Position numbers and translations under genes: made by a program
Shown here: one piece after another, positions 1 to 12,033 of the stretch
Numbering within the stretch: position 1 is the stretch's first letter
How the letters are laid out: each line of letters starts with the position of its first letter
Origin: Neurospora crassa OR74A
Lineage: Eukaryota; Ascomycota; Sordariomycetes; Sordariales; Sordariaceae
Length of the DNA stretch: 64,000 nt
Assembly (NCBI RefSeq): GCF_000182925.2
Contig: NC_026501.1
Coordinates: 2,914,001 to 2,978,000 of the forward strand
Reading direction: 5' to 3'
The notes under the pieces: generated by a model
What the model saw: the letters and a program-made list of their open reading frames with translations, nothing else
What the model was told of the DNA's origin: nothing
Databases searched by the model: none

Positions 1-3000
1 ATAAGACAAAGCACTTGTGCATTGTTATCATCTAATTATCAAACGACGGCTCTGTTTCCATGGGTTTTGCTTGATTAGTGAAGAGTACGGGCTTTAAAAT
101 TGGGTTTCACGTTCCAGTTTGTGTAATTCAAAGAGTGAACATAGATGAAAACCAGGCTGAGCAATGGCTGGGAGAAATCATTGTAATTCATCATGACAAT
201 CTTCAAGTTGGCTCATCAGATTGATGGCAGAAAAGGAGATGCTGGAAAGTGCAATGGCGTTCTAAGTGTTGGCGAGGTATTTGAGTCACCCTTCTGGGTT
301 TTTGTCTCAGTCTTCTTCCTTTCTTCCAATCAACCACCCTCTGAACACCGAGCCATGCGGAAAATGAGAAAAAGAAAAAAGAAAGAAAAGTAGATAAGAA
401 AAAAAGAACCGAACACTCTCGGCTATGTTTCAGTACGCAAGTGTGTCCGAACAATTCTTTCGCACAACTCGCCAGAATCGTTGTGGTAAGGTGATCTACA
501 TCACTCCGCAAATGGTTGTCAAATGACCCTTGTCACTCGCCAGGGATGTCTCAACCGTCAGAGTCCGGGATGTGGGTGAAAGGAGGGGACAAACAAACAA
601 ACACTCACACGGGACGGACCTTATCCATTATTCGCTAATGTACGTCTGGATTTGTACTGGGAAATAATCTAGAGGGGTTGTGGGGGGACATGAAACGAAA
701 TAAACACACATCCAAAGCTTACCAGTCACCACAACCGGCGTCCGGATATGACCGTTTGGCGGGGCGCGGTGTACTAGCCGTCCGTGAAGCCTTCACAGTA
801 GATTTTTGTGGTCTTCTAGGATGTGCCATTGTTGATATGACTATGGGTGTGTCACTGGCCACGAAATCCGAGGGAGAACAATAACAATTTAGCTGAGAAG
901 CGCCTCGTATCCTGGCCCTGATGTCTAGTTTTCCCTTTCTCGGAAAAAAAGCTGGGGCCCTTCTCAAACACTTGGTGAGCAATTGCCCACCGGCTCGACA
1001 AAAGTGCACAAAGCGAAGGCTGAAACAAATGTCCCTTCCAGGGACACGTGGGCAGACGGCGGATAGGGCTGCGTAGCGTGACAGTTCGTCCGGTTTCTGA
1101 TATAAAAGAACATGGGGGATGACGAGAACTTGGCATTGAGTGGGAGGCGAACGAGGGGTGATAAATATATCACAGAGGATAGGTAGAGGGCAAGGTGTGT
1201 GTTTGTGTGTAGAACACTACTACCTCTGCTACCTTTTAGCACATGGGATTCTTCGTTGTGTTATTCCGATGATCGACGCGGCGGTTGTAGATTCATGCGG
1301 CGCATAAAAGAGCAAGGGGGTTTGACGATGAGATCGGACCCCCATGCAGCGCTTAGTTTACACCATGATGTATTCGGTCGGATCTTCGTGTTTCGCTCGC
1401 GAATGGGAATTTGGCGTATCTTGAAAACGCCATCCCCATCAACGTGAGACAAAGAATGATTTCCTTTTCTTTAGAAGAAAGGGTTTGATACGTATACCTC
1501 TCGATATCAAATACCTGGAAGCGCGGGCGGCTAGGCGGCTATTTCAACCAACGAGGTGCTCCGAAGGGAAGCGCATTGATCTCCTTCGGCCTTGAAACAA
1601 AGCGGAGTTTCCATGGTCACGTTCGCTGCGAGTCAACAAGTTCTGGAAGAGCTCTGGGGGACAGCCGCCGGAGAATCATAGAGAACAAAATAATCAGGCT
1701 AGGCTCGGGCTGTCAGGAACCTACGGCAAGTCGTCGTTTGTCTTCTTGCATCTTGCTGGGTGTAAGGACTTGGAGTTGTCCCTGGAGCGAGACAGGAAAA
1801 AAAGATTTGGACTGGAGCAAGCCACGCGGACGTGGCCGAGGATCAATGATGACGAGGATGGACAAGGTGGGGCGTATGGGCTCCAACCCGGACCCGACCC
1901 TTGATGTCACGCTTGACGCCGCCCCACTAAATCTTGGCTCTGCGGCTGTCGGCCATGGTGGACAAGCGACGACCAACCAAACCGACAGCGTGCCTGCATT
2001 TTCAGAACAGCCTAGCGCATCTCCACACCAAACGGTTCGTCGACGATGATCGGGAAGCAACGACATGGCAGATGGGCTCCAACGAACTTGTAACAGCTTG
2101 GGCAGTTGCACCACTTTGATCTAATTTCCATCCATTCATCTCTTTCTTGTCTGTGAGCCACGTCGCATCCATCGGCCACCATGATCCAGTGAGCAAGTCC
2201 AGCCCCAGGGGCCAGTCGGTGGCTTGTAGGCTCCGTCCTTTCAGTTTCGTTTCAATGTGCCAGCCGCCAGTGAGTAATGGGCAATGGCTGGCTTGATGGT
2301 ATGGACAATCAGGGCAATACGTAGTATGACTAGGTAGGTAGGTAGTGGAGGTATGCCGCGCGCAACAAGATCATTTGTGAAGAGGAAAGACGGGAAGGGT
2401 GCTTTCCACGGGTTGGCCTGGTACTGCATCCGTCCGTCTTTACACCATTCTCTCGTGACGCACTCCCCGCGCCTACACAGGCTCCTTCTCATTTCGGGTC
2501 CCCGAGGTTTCAAGTGTTGCGCATCCCGCCGTGCTACCGAATTTTGGTGTGTGCTCTGCTGGTGGCATCTAGATGCTGCTAGATTCTTTTTCTACTCTCC
2601 CGTGCCGTCCAATACAACGTCCCAAGGACGAGCATCACGCATCCACCACCGTTACCCAGGTTTGCGTGATACTCTTTTCTTATTCACAGTCACCTCGGCT
2701 CTCGCAATCCGTCTGATCATCGTTCGCACTCCTCATCATTTCGGTTCTTAGTCCTTAGTCTTCAACCCGCCCTGCATTGGCCTCGTGAGCTGGATCAACA
2801 AGAAGGCTGGTTCCAACTTCGAAAACTACGGTTCCAACAACAAGAATCATCTTCCGTTGACGACGGCAGCAAGTGAACAACACCAGGCCTTGGTCACTAC
2901 CGTCTCGATAGTTTTCTCGACTCGACTCGAGCAGATTCTGCAGCCGCCGCCTTTGCTTGACGCTCATTCCGACTTTTCTTTGACCCACCCGTCACGCGCC

Positions 3001-3362
3001 TGGGCCGGTGGACAATTTCATTATCGACCCGGCGCACCTGCCTCCTTCTTTATTGTGTTTCGTCGATAAAAGTCCCTTCGATTTCCCCACAACTTCAGGA
3101 ACCCGTCACAATGGCCTGTTGAAGAAGCACACACCAAATACAATAGGAGTCACCCCGCTCGTTCTCCATTCTTGTACCCATGCTGGTCATATTATACGCT
3201 GGACGTTGAACCAATTTACACCTCGATTCTCTTCTTCTTTCAACGCCGATAGTGTTGCAGCACTCGCTTTCTGAAGCCGATTTCCTTCCTGCCTCTCACT
3301 CTTTTCGATAAACAACAAATTCTACAGCAACATTCAGGCCTTGTCTCTGGAGACAGCACGTC
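1..3362. other. Intergenic region and leader of the DUF7492-like gene
   Basis: No convincing gene is visible. The open frames are short, overlap each other and show no recognisable domain. The last 250-300 bases before 3363 are pyrimidine-rich, as in fungal leaders. They hold two very short upstream open frames, at 3111-3122 and 3180-3209. Confidence 0.6.
3111..3122 (+). promoter_or_regulatory. Upstream open frame (Met-Ala-Cys-stop)
   Basis: ATG in a strong fungal context (CACAATGGCC) followed by two codons and a stop, 241 bases before the secreted-protein ATG. A second one of nine codons plus stop lies at 3180-3209. Whether the mRNA includes them is unknown. Confidence 0.35.
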
Positions 3363-4895
3363 ATGAAGACATTTTCACTGAAAGACACTCGGGGCCTTCT
3401 GGTTGCCGCTCTTTTTGCCATGGCCCAACTTTCAGCAGGACATTCCTGGCCCGAACAAGTGAGGCGCATCGCGCCAAACGGCACCTTGGTCGGACCACTG
3501 GGTTACTCGAGGGCTTACAAACCTGGGGACAATCAGTACATGCTTCTTGACAAACTCGATTCTGCTCTCCTTTATTTCCCAGACAGGGCAGTCCTCACTG
3601 ATCAAAGCTACAATGTCGACTATGCAATGCCAAAGGCTGCCCCAGGAGATTGGGTAGCTATCCAATACAATGAGAACGGCCACGTTTCGCTCGCAGAAGC
3701 ACCCAATATCAAGAGGAACTCACCTGTAAATCGGGGCACCATCTACCTATATGGTACGACCAACAACGACCTAGCCGATGTCCGCTTCGCTGATGTTCAC
3801 CTCAAATGGACGGCTGATGGCACCGGCGGCGATAAGAAGGGAAGGCTCTTGGCTACCAGGCACTTTGACGACGGTCAATGTCGTGAGCCTGTCGACAAAT
3901 CATCTGGCGACCCCGCAGGCATCAAAGCTTTCCGCCGGGCCAATTACAAGATTCCGCCCACAATGGGAGATCGCCTCATGTGTCAGTCGGACATCAAGCT
4001 CCCGGCCGACCTCAAAATTGGACAAGTGTACACAATCATCTGGGTCTGGGACTGGCCACAAACGCACAAGCGGGGCGTCGCCGTCTCTCCTTATACCTTC
4101 ATCGAGGAGTACAAAGACCCTATAGTGTCAGTTCCCGAAATTTATACCGGAGTTGTCGATATCGAGATTGTCAACCCGTGCGACGAAAGCCTTGGTGAAG
4201 TTAAGGGTCTTGGATGCAAGAAAGGGGGCGAGAGTGACGTGCAGTTTGTGGAAACGGACTCCAGCAAAGCTGCTATCCGATCACAGATGGCGAATCTTTT
4301 CATGGTCAAAGTCCCCCAGAAAGGGAAGGCCGCGAAAGCTGGCGTTGACTATAACGAAGCTGACATCCCAATGGCTGGTTTGATTGGGGTAGAGGTAGTA
4401 CCGATTCCCATTTCCAACGATATTCAGGCTAGAAACATGGCCCGACAAAAGAGCATGGCTGTAGGAGGTAACCTTAATGCTCCTTCTGCAACCCAATCTG
4501 GAAGCCCACTCGCCGGCGGAGTATTTCTAAGCGCCTCCTCTTCGACCGTTCCCACTCCGTCAGCATCATCTACGCCTGTTTCATCGGCATCTGAAGCATC
4601 AAACTCGGCCCCTACTTCGATACCAGCCACTGTATCTCATCAATCCAGTGCGTCCGCACTGGCTAGCACCAACATCCCGACTGAAAAAAGCGGCCAGATT
4701 CCCGTCGCCGGAAATACCAAGTTTGTGAAGGTTACGCAGACCATCACCATACCCGCATCTACCGTCTACGTAACCGAGACCACCCAGACTGCTATTATGA
4801 CTGCGACCATCTACGAGACCGCATACAACCAAACCACGAGCGTTGCCAAGTTCCGTCGCGAAAGAGGCCAATGGGGCTTTGTTAGCAGGAATTGA
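3363..4895 (+). CDS. Secreted DUF7492-like protein, possible histidine-brace enzyme
   Basis: Single-exon gene of 510 residues. Residues 1-26 form a signal peptide (basic start, then a hydrophobic stretch ending in SAG). The predicted mature protein begins with histidine in HSWPEQ, followed by a conserved-looking block (RRIAPNGTLVG, GYSRAYKP). This pattern matches fungal secreted proteins of the DUF7492 type as I recall the family. A histidine at mature position 1 is the hallmark of copper 'histidine brace' enzymes such as lytic polysaccharide monooxygenases, but activity here is inference. The globular part runs to about residue 360. It is followed by a long Ser/Thr/Pro-rich, probably O-glycosylated tail with TVYVTETTQT-like repeats. 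There is no GPI signal or C-terminal membrane segment, so secretion or wall association is likely. The ATG is the first that gives the signal peptide. Confidence 0.85.
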   Translation: MKTFSLKDTRGLLVAALFAMAQLSAGHSWPEQVRRIAPNGTLVGPLGYSRAYKPGDNQYMLLDKLDSALLYFPDRAVLTDQSYNVDYAMPKAAPGDWVAIQYNENGHVSLAEAPNIKRNSPVNRGTIYLYGTTNNDLADVRFADVHLKWTADGTGGDKKGRLLATRHFDDGQCREPVDKSSGDPAGIKAFRRANYKIPPTMGDRLMCQSDIKLPADLKIGQVYTIIWVWDWPQTHKRGVAVSPYTFIEEYKDPIVSVPEIYTGVVDIEIVNPCDESLGEVKGLGCKKGGESDVQFVETDSSKAAIRSQMANLFMVKVPQKGKAAKAGVDYNEADIPMAGLIGVEVVPIPISNDIQARNMARQKSMAVGGNLNAPSATQSGSPLAGGVFLSASSSTVPTPSASSTPVSSASEASNSAPTSIPATVSHQSSASALASTNIPTEKSGQIPVAGNTKFVKVTQTITIPASTVYVTETTQTAIMTATIYETAYNQTTSVAKFRRERGQWGFVSRN

Positions 4896-5980
4896 AGTCC
4901 GTTGTTACATCACGACAATGGCCACTGTTCGTAACGTTAGCGGAAAAAACGCGGCCCATTGTGGGCAACAAGCCAATCTTTCGTGTCCTTCTGCCCTTTG
5001 ATTACAGTTTTGAACAAGGGCATTGTTCGCGCAGGATACCATTCAAATTCAGGAAAGAAAACCAGTGCTTCATTAGTACTAGTCCACGCACTCCTTCACA
5101 TTCCAATTTTAATGAGGATAAAACATTCTGGCGTTTTGGTTGAGACGGGATATTCATGAAGCATGGCATTGTTGCATGGCTGGTCGGCCGGATTTGACGA
5201 AACAAGAGAAAAGAGAGATCTGAAAAAGAGGGCAACCTCGCTTAGGCATAAGTTGAGCCGAGCATTTGGTGGGATCAAGCTGCCATGTAAGGGGAGGAAT
5301 GAACTTTGCATTGGATCATGGTGATAATGGTGATGATGATAGGACAGGAGTTGTAAAAGTTAGGAAGTCGAGGGAGAGGATAAAGGATCTTGCGGGTTCG
5401 GGATCTTTTCTTCGTTTTGTTTTTCTCTGTTTTTGAGGTCAAATCACATTACTTCTCTTCTTCTTCTTGTTATTTTAAGATACCGCATACCAAATTTTTA
5501 TCTCGCTTTCCATTCCCGCCGTTCTCTTTGAACCAAAAAAGCAGGATAGAGTCACTCGCCTTCCTGATGGGTAAGTATGTTACTCGTATACTTTCTTCTT
5601 CCTGTATTTTTCATGGGCTTCATACTACTGTGTAGCTATGCGTCTCGCTCGCTGTAGACTTCGAATATCAAATGTTTTCCTGCCTGTATGATTTTACTTG
5701 GACGCTGTTCATGTGTTCTGGCTTGGGTTAGGTGTTATGATGTATGAGATGATGATGATGATGATGATCTGGTTATGGGATTTGAAAATTGACAAGCTAA
5801 GTCCACGAGTAATATACTATCTGATATGATAATCCCTGGGTATTGATATCATTGTCTATCTCCGTATTCCGGCCCTACCATCTTCATCCCAAACGGTGCT
5901 TTTGTGATCGCCAAGGAACAATCACCGCCCATACCATCAGCCCATCCAATCACCTGTTTCCAAATCCCCAACCCCCCTTT
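4896..5980. repeat. Convergent intergenic region with a (GAT)7 microsatellite
   Basis: Region between two converging genes, presumably holding both 3' UTRs. The only distinct structure is seven tandem GAT units at 5748-5768. No gene is visible. Confidence 0.7.
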
Positions 5981-7267
5981 TTACATCTCACCACACTGAG
6001 CAATCACCACATCCAGGTTCGGCACGTCCTTACCGCGATATCCAGTCTTGGTGTTCTCCATCTTCTTGACGACATCCATTCCATCGACAACTTTACCAAA
6101 AACGACGTGCTTGCCGTCCAGGAAGGGGGTTGGGACCGTAGTGATGAAGAATTGCGAGCCGTTCGTGTTTGGGCCGGCGTTCTTTCCGTTCCTTTCAGTC
6201 AGTCTCTCTCTTTACCCTGGGTGGATATGCGATGAGGTAGGTAGATGGTATGTAGAGGGAGGAAGACAGAGAAGGGTAAGCGTGGAAGGAGAGAAAGAGA
6301 GGAACGTGTGTGGGGAAAATGGAGTGAATGGAAAGAAGGGAGGAAAAGACTACTCACAGCCATAGAAAGCAACCCAGGCGTATCATGCTTCAGCAAGAAA
6401 TTCTCGTCCGCAAAGCTCTTGGTGCCGTAGATGCAAGTTGAGCCGGTGCCATCGCCGTTGAGAAAGTCACCGCCTTGGCACATGAAGTTGGGGATCTGTT
6501 TTTTTTTCCTTTCCGTTAACCTTCACCACCAGCCCATTTTTTGTTCTCCATCTTTCACACGACGACAGACACAACATGAAGAGGAAAGAACAGAATGAAT
6601 GAGGAGACATACAATCCGATGGAACTTGCTCCCCTTATACCCCTGCGGCCGACCGAGGTTGTTCTTGCTCTCGCCCGTGCAGAACTGCCGGAAGTTCTCG
6701 GCCGTCCTGGGGACTACGTCCTTGAAGAGCTCGAAGGTGATGCGGCCGAGGGGCTCACCCCCGAGGGTGATGTCGAAGAAGACTCTATTTATGTTGTTGA
6801 GTTAGTTTACAGGAAATGGATTGCTAAATTTCTGGTATGACAAGACTTCTGATGGTGCGTGATGATTGTAGAGATCGAGGAAGGTGGTCGAGTGGAGGTG
6901 TAGAAGTGTAATGTAAACTCTGGGGTTGTTGGTGCAGTGGTGATGGAAACAAGGTGTGGAAATGAGCTGCTTTGGAGTTCAAGCATAAGGGATGGATGCG
7001 GCTCGGAAATGGGGGTAAATCCGTTCATGGATGACAAGTTCATCTGAAAACCAAACAACATTCGTTGAAAACGGCATAAAGTAGGTGTTGTGAAATATGA
7101 AACATGTTCTCGGAGGCTGATAACACGGAAACTTGTTGACGAATTCAACTAGACGAAGGAGAGACGGGAAGTACATAGGTACTTGATACAGCGCAGGTGC
7201 TAACGATCACAACAATAGCTGGGACTTACAGCGGGTTGCCAGAGGCAGGGAGAACGGTGGGTGCCAT
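5981..7267 (-). CDS. PPIH: Peptidyl-prolyl cis-trans isomerase H (cyclophilin H)
   Basis: Four exons, read on the minus strand as 7267-7230, 6784-6613, 6495-6358 and 6181-5981, giving 182 residues. The introns have GTAAGT, GTATGT and GTGAGT donors, and the frame closes exactly. The protein is one cyclophilin domain: [20 protein letters not shown], the [12 protein letters not shown] block, the active-site FHRI...[17 protein letters not shown], then [14 protein letters not shown], ending in CGEM. The [11 protein letters not shown] insert and short N-terminus match cyclophilin H, the U4/U6 snRNP-associated form, rather than cytosolic cyclophilin A. Expected role: proline isomerase and chaperone in the spliceosomal tri-snRNP, in the nucleus. 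The start is chosen because [13 protein letters not shown] fits the family. Confidence 0.95.
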
Positions 7268-8635
7268 CTTTTCGGGTTTATTTTCTTGACTTGATTTGAA
7301 AAGTTCAACTCGGGGTAGTTCGACTACTATTCGTCGTCGAAATTCCAACTTGGCTGATTTCTTGGGTAGCGCGTGCGAATTTGGGTTTGTTATCGTCGCC
7401 GACTGGTGGTTTCGAAGTTGTTTAAGACCACATGGAGTTTTGCGAGGGAGAGCTCGAGTGTTCTACACAATCCTAGGTGCCCCGGTATTCTCGAGTTGTC
7501 TGACAGGTGGTTGGCAGCTTTCACCAGCTGTCAGTATTTTTATGTAGGCTGCTGTACCTAACTTCTAGCCATCTTTCTTCCGACACTCGAAAAGTACCAG
7601 CTATAGCATAGTGTTATGAATTCATTCGACCGTTTCTCAATCTTGGTTAGAGAGATGGTCTGTCAATCAACGCCCATCAAGCCTTCTTATGTCATAATCC
7701 TGACTTTTACAGCTCCTCCCAAAACTAGAACAAAACCGCCCAAAACCTCGGAGTTCTCAACTCGGACTGGGATGGACGGTCGACCTCAGACTTGTGTAAA
7801 TGTTTCGATTTTGAGCGTTACAGGTGGCAATGTATCGAGAGACGGGACAAGGGCAATACAACTGTCGTGGCACTTTCACTGCGTGTCTCGAGTACAAGAT
7901 GTAACCTGCAGCTACAAGTCGTAGCCATAATGTAAGTTGATGCGATTGGATCTTGACTTGACCAAGTCCGACGCCTGAAAGTCAAGCTCGTGAGTCAAGT
8001 ACTGATGATGGACTACCGTCCCCTTTGGGGAGGAGTCAATGCCGTAGATCGCATGCCACAATGAGAACAAATTGTGCAAAATCATACACGCAGCGGTGTC
8101 GGCACAGGGGCCTGACGAAATTTTGATATGATCTCTAAAGCTGTCCGAAATTCGCACCTAGGTATTTGTAGACCATACCTCGCCAATCTCTAGAAATACC
8201 CATCTGACTTTATTCCCTCCAAAACTCTTTGTACCTTCCTTTCCCACTGCTTCCCTGCTCATCACAAAATTATGATGTCCTTCCTCCTGGGCGCCTTTTT
8301 CCTGTCCCTTCTATCCCCTCAGCCATGTACTAACGATGCCAACTTTTCCCCATTCAGACCATGGTGTACCCATATGTGATGATAGCTAGTCTAATTCCAC
8401 GTCGCGTCAAGTAAAGCTTGCCTTTATAGAGGCAACTAAAGAGAAATAGGAGGGTTATTTCTTGCCAGATGCCACCCCCCTAGTATTATCATCATACCGG
8501 CATGGGTTAAGAGGGTATGTATGGCCTGAGAAAAACTTGCTGTCAATCACGAATTCAAGCCCATGAACGGCTACGCAGCTGGTATCTAATCAGGAAGACC
8601 CATGTCCCCGTCTGAGAGGGCAACATGGGCATCTT
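7268..8635. other. Intergenic region with a possible transposase relic
   Basis: Upstream of the cyclophilin H gene and downstream of the TFIIA gene. Nothing is gene-like except a short minus-strand frame at 7912-8157, listed separately. Confidence 0.6.
7912..8157 (-). pseudogene. Possible fragment of a Harbinger-type (DDE_Tnp_4) transposase
   Basis: About 80 codons without ATG (opens at GTG) reading ...CADTAACMILHNLF.... The AACMILHNL pattern resembles the last conserved helix of HARBI1/PIF-Harbinger DDE transposases (ACC-LHN block). A stop lies directly upstream of the frame, within a CCTAG that could instead be a splice acceptor. The catalytic Asp/Glu blocks were not found upstream. Too short for certainty; it may be chance. 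Confidence 0.25.
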
Positions 8636-9304
8636 TTACCACTCATATTCCCCATTGGCCTTATGGAAAACATATTCCTTGCCGTTGACAGTCAAGACGC
8701 CATCCTTGAGGGTGCACTTCCTATGGAAATTGTTAGTAGCTGCTTCCTCGACTCGTATCACACTTTCATGAAAGAGATGCTTACCACTTATTCTTGACAC
8801 GCTGCACCTTGTCATACAAGCAGAGCATGATCCAGCCACTAGCCTCATCCTCTTCGTCATCGTCATCCCTTTCATCCTCAGGGTCATCAAGATCCGAGTT
8901 GATGGCATCTTCGTCAAACTCGTCATCGTCCTCATCATTTCCATCAAGCTGATTCGGACCACCGGCGGCGGCGGCACGGCGACTCTTGGTGGCGTTACTC
9001 CTCTGCTTGGTGGCTTCCTTCAATGGAAGCATCAGGCCGCCTCCTTCCCTCTGTTTGGCTCTTTCTAGGAGCTGGGCGTGAAGCAGGTTGTCGATCTCGA
9101 CGCGACCCATCTCGACCGGATTGCCATCCGCATCGCGACGCATCATGACACCGTCAAATCCGTCGCTGGAGCCATCTACCTGTGCTCCACCGAGACCGTT
9201 CTGCTGGTTGGGAGGCTGCGGCTGTCCAGGCTGCCCAGGCTGCTGTGGTATGCGCTGCTGCAGCTGAGCGGCAACAGTCTGCTGATACTGCTGCTGTGGG
9301 CTAA

Positions 9305-9373
<69 letters not shown>

Positions 9374-10518
9374 GGAGTGGTGGTGGTGGTGCCTGTCCGG
9401 GAATCTGAGGCTGTTGAGTTTGCTGGTGAATAGCGTTGATGGAAGCCTGGGCCTGCGATCCGTACCGATTTGCGATGGCTTGGGCAGCCCGCTGGGCAGC
9501 CATACCACCACGAGCAGCGTTGTTTCCAGGGTAGGCGGGGTGCATCATGGGCTGCATAGTACCCGGTTCTTGCTTGATAGTAGGCTCATTCGCCATGCCT
9601 GGTTCACTCTTGATAGCGACGCCATTACCGTTGGGCTGGCCGCCAGGAAGAGACGGGGACTGAGCGGCCGTTTGTGGACTCAGGGTCGACTGAGTGTAGT
9701 TGGCCGTTGGTTGCTGGGTAGCAGCCGCCTGCGCATTAACGGCAGAAGAAGTGTTCTGCGTAGCCTGCGCCGGCGGTGGTGCTTCAGGCTTGGGGTCCCA
9801 AGGAAACTGAGCAATGTTGAGCTGGGACAGCTTGTGTTGCCATCCCTATCAAGACACGTTAGTTACATGTTATCAGCAAGGAAAAGGCAGTGCTAGTTTG
9901 TGCTGCGTCATGGAATAGGGTGCTCGTGCTTTTGGGGATACAGAAGGCCAAACACTATGGATGCTGTAGAAAAAAAGTTCATATTCATGCGCTCGGGCGG
10001 CTTCGGGCTGTCTGGCAGCGCTGGCCACCAGCAAGCGGCACGTGCTGCTGCACTTGGATGGTCCAATCGGAAGCGATGTCATGGGAGAGGGGAAGCCTGA
10101 CTGGGAACTTAAAAAGAGATCCAAAAGGCCCTGGGTCGCCCGCCCCCGAATACTGCCTGCTCCTTCACCCTCTCTTTGCGCTGCGGAGGCCAAGGTCGCC
10201 GCAGAGTCGAGAAACCGACACTTGTCGTCGACACAACGAGTGTAGCACTGACGCTGGAGCTTGCTCGCTCATCGAAATGGCTGCAGAATAGCATAGGGCA
10301 TAAAAAAACGACAAGACAAAACACCGGGAATCGACATTGTGGGAAGGAAAGATGCGACGCAGATGAGGGAAGGACGGGGAAAGTCAAAAAAGGTTCACCT
10401 TTTTTAGTTCTTCCAGAACACTATCGTCGACACCATTCTCTTCGAAGTCGACGCGCACAGCGTTGATCACCTCGTTGATGATGTGCTCGTAAACGGTACC
10501 GACAGCCGCGTTGGACAT
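8636..10518 (-). CDS. TOA1: Transcription initiation factor IIA large (alpha/beta) subunit
   Basis: Three exons, 10518-10399, 9845-8785 and 8720-8636, giving 421 residues with exact frame closure. Residues 1-50 form the TFIIA N-terminal four-helix-bundle segment (VYEHIINEVINAVRVDF..., then GWQHKLSQLNIAQF). The C-terminus forms the beta-barrel segment (SGWIMLCLYDKVQRVKNKWKC, then LKDGVLTVNGKEYVFHKANGEYEW), as in yeast Toa1. Between them is a long Gln/Pro-rich linker with a 23-residue polyglutamine, then an acidic region (DDDEFDED...). Role: with the small subunit it stabilises TBP on TATA DNA in Pol II preinitiation complexes. The longest intron follows codon 40. The start MSNAAVGTVYE has a good ACCATGTCC context. 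Confidence 0.96.
9306..9374 (-). repeat. Trinucleotide repeat coding polyglutamine in TFIIA
   Basis: Twelve CTG then eleven TTG units on the plus strand. Read as coding sequence this is (CAA)11(CAG)12, encoding 23 glutamines. The two halves are pure blocks of each synonymous codon. Confidence 0.95.
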
Positions 10519-12033
10519 GGTGACTGACTGATTAGAGCGGAGGTGATGGACGGATGTGCGTATTGAGTGCTGGCTGATTGGGTGAGGCTTGCGTGCCTGC
10601 TGTTGACGATGCCTTCCTGAGGCGAGGGGATGGACAAGAGCTAATTGCCTGTTTGCGTGGGCTGGCGGTTGCGGCTGCTCGACTGACGGGGACACAAGAG
10701 CCTCCAGTTGATACTATGATGCTTGTCTTATTCTTCCACACGATGACGGGGACGCGTTTATGTCAGCAAACCGAAGGCCCTGCTTGCTGCTGTTCTCTCC
10801 TTCTACGCCGTCGTCTCTCAGCGCGGACTCAAAAAAGACAGTTGGCGATGTTTTTGTTGGAATCCCAAAGGTCGCGTGTGTGACGAGAGAGATCTGCCAA
10901 GATGTTATGTTGTGTGTGGAGTTGGCGTGAGTGAGTGTGAGGTGGTCGGGGACTCGTGGGTTGTGCGGATCCAACGATGCGAGAAGTCGCCGCCTTTTGG
11001 AGAGGTTCTCGTCCTTGAAACCTGCGCTCGGTACTTGTTCTTCTTCCACCTTCTCACGCTTTCTGAGTCGCCGTCAGACTGCACTCTAGGAACTCTTTCG
11101 TAGTGAATTGTATTACTAGTTGGTAAGGCGCAATATCCAGAAGTGCTCGGCAGTGTTGCAACAGCGCGGATGTGCTGTCTTGATTCACGAGCGGATGGCG
11201 CTTCAGTAGGTGTGGTGAAATGGGTAAGTTTAGACTGTCCTGCCATTCCCGCTTTGAAGTTTCCCTGGCCACCCCCCTGCTTAGTCAGCCGGCCGCCAAC
11301 CTGAACAGCCGGAGCCGCGGCTACTGCCACTGCCGGTCTGACGGCAACGCGCCCGCAGTGACTGACTGCCCTGTACGCTGAAAGCTTGCGCCCTGCAACA
11401 GTTCAGCCCTGCAACCCTGCAGCCCTGCAATCCCACTCCGTCATAACGGCCCGAGGACGGGATAGACGTACCTAGAAGCGAACAACATGCCCCCCTGGGT
11501 TGTTAGGCACAGAGCACCTGGTGAATCGCTTCATCGCACAGTTTGATATGGGATCAAATCTCTTCACCTGCGCAAATCGTTTACACTGTTGGCTCGTGTA
11601 AACAACGGCAGTGAAGCCGCAATTCAGCCAACAGTCCGATACAATCCATTCATTGCTCATGAGGTCCCGCTGGTGATGTACCTTTTTTTTTTTCGACTCT
11701 AGTGATACTACATATTCCTATGCCATACAAACTTGAACAGTTCATAGTAGCAAGGTTCTGAACAATTACCGTACAATACCGATCTGACATGATCAGGTAC
11801 AGATGGAGTATGTAACTTTTGATACAAATTCTCTTGTCATCATAACTTCGTGATCCAGCCAAAATCCTTCCATGTATGTGCCCGCTTCACCCAATGGCCT
11901 CGTGCAGGCCGGGCTAGGAACCAAAGCTGTCAAACCCTCCAAAACGCCGTGCTGAAACGACCAAGTAACCCGAGAAAACAAAGCAACCGCTGCCAACCCA
12001 AAGTTGACGTCGTTATATAAACAGTAAAAGCGC
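10519..12033. repeat. Intergenic region with CCCTGCA repeats
   Basis: Upstream region of the TFIIA gene and downstream region of cdc20, both on the minus strand. Around 11390-11432 the unit CCCTGCA recurs four to five times at irregular short spacing. No gene is supported; a 141-codon frame at 10905-11330 looks like low-complexity chance sequence. Confidence 0.55.

Noticed and set aside
1576-2049. 157-codon plus-strand frame near the window start
   Set aside because: No domain, low-complexity basic composition, heavily overlapped by other frames; expected by chance in 64 kb.
9078-9896. 272-codon plus-strand frame with polyleucine
   Set aside because: Antisense shadow of the TFIIA coding exon; the leucine run is the complement of the polyglutamine codons.
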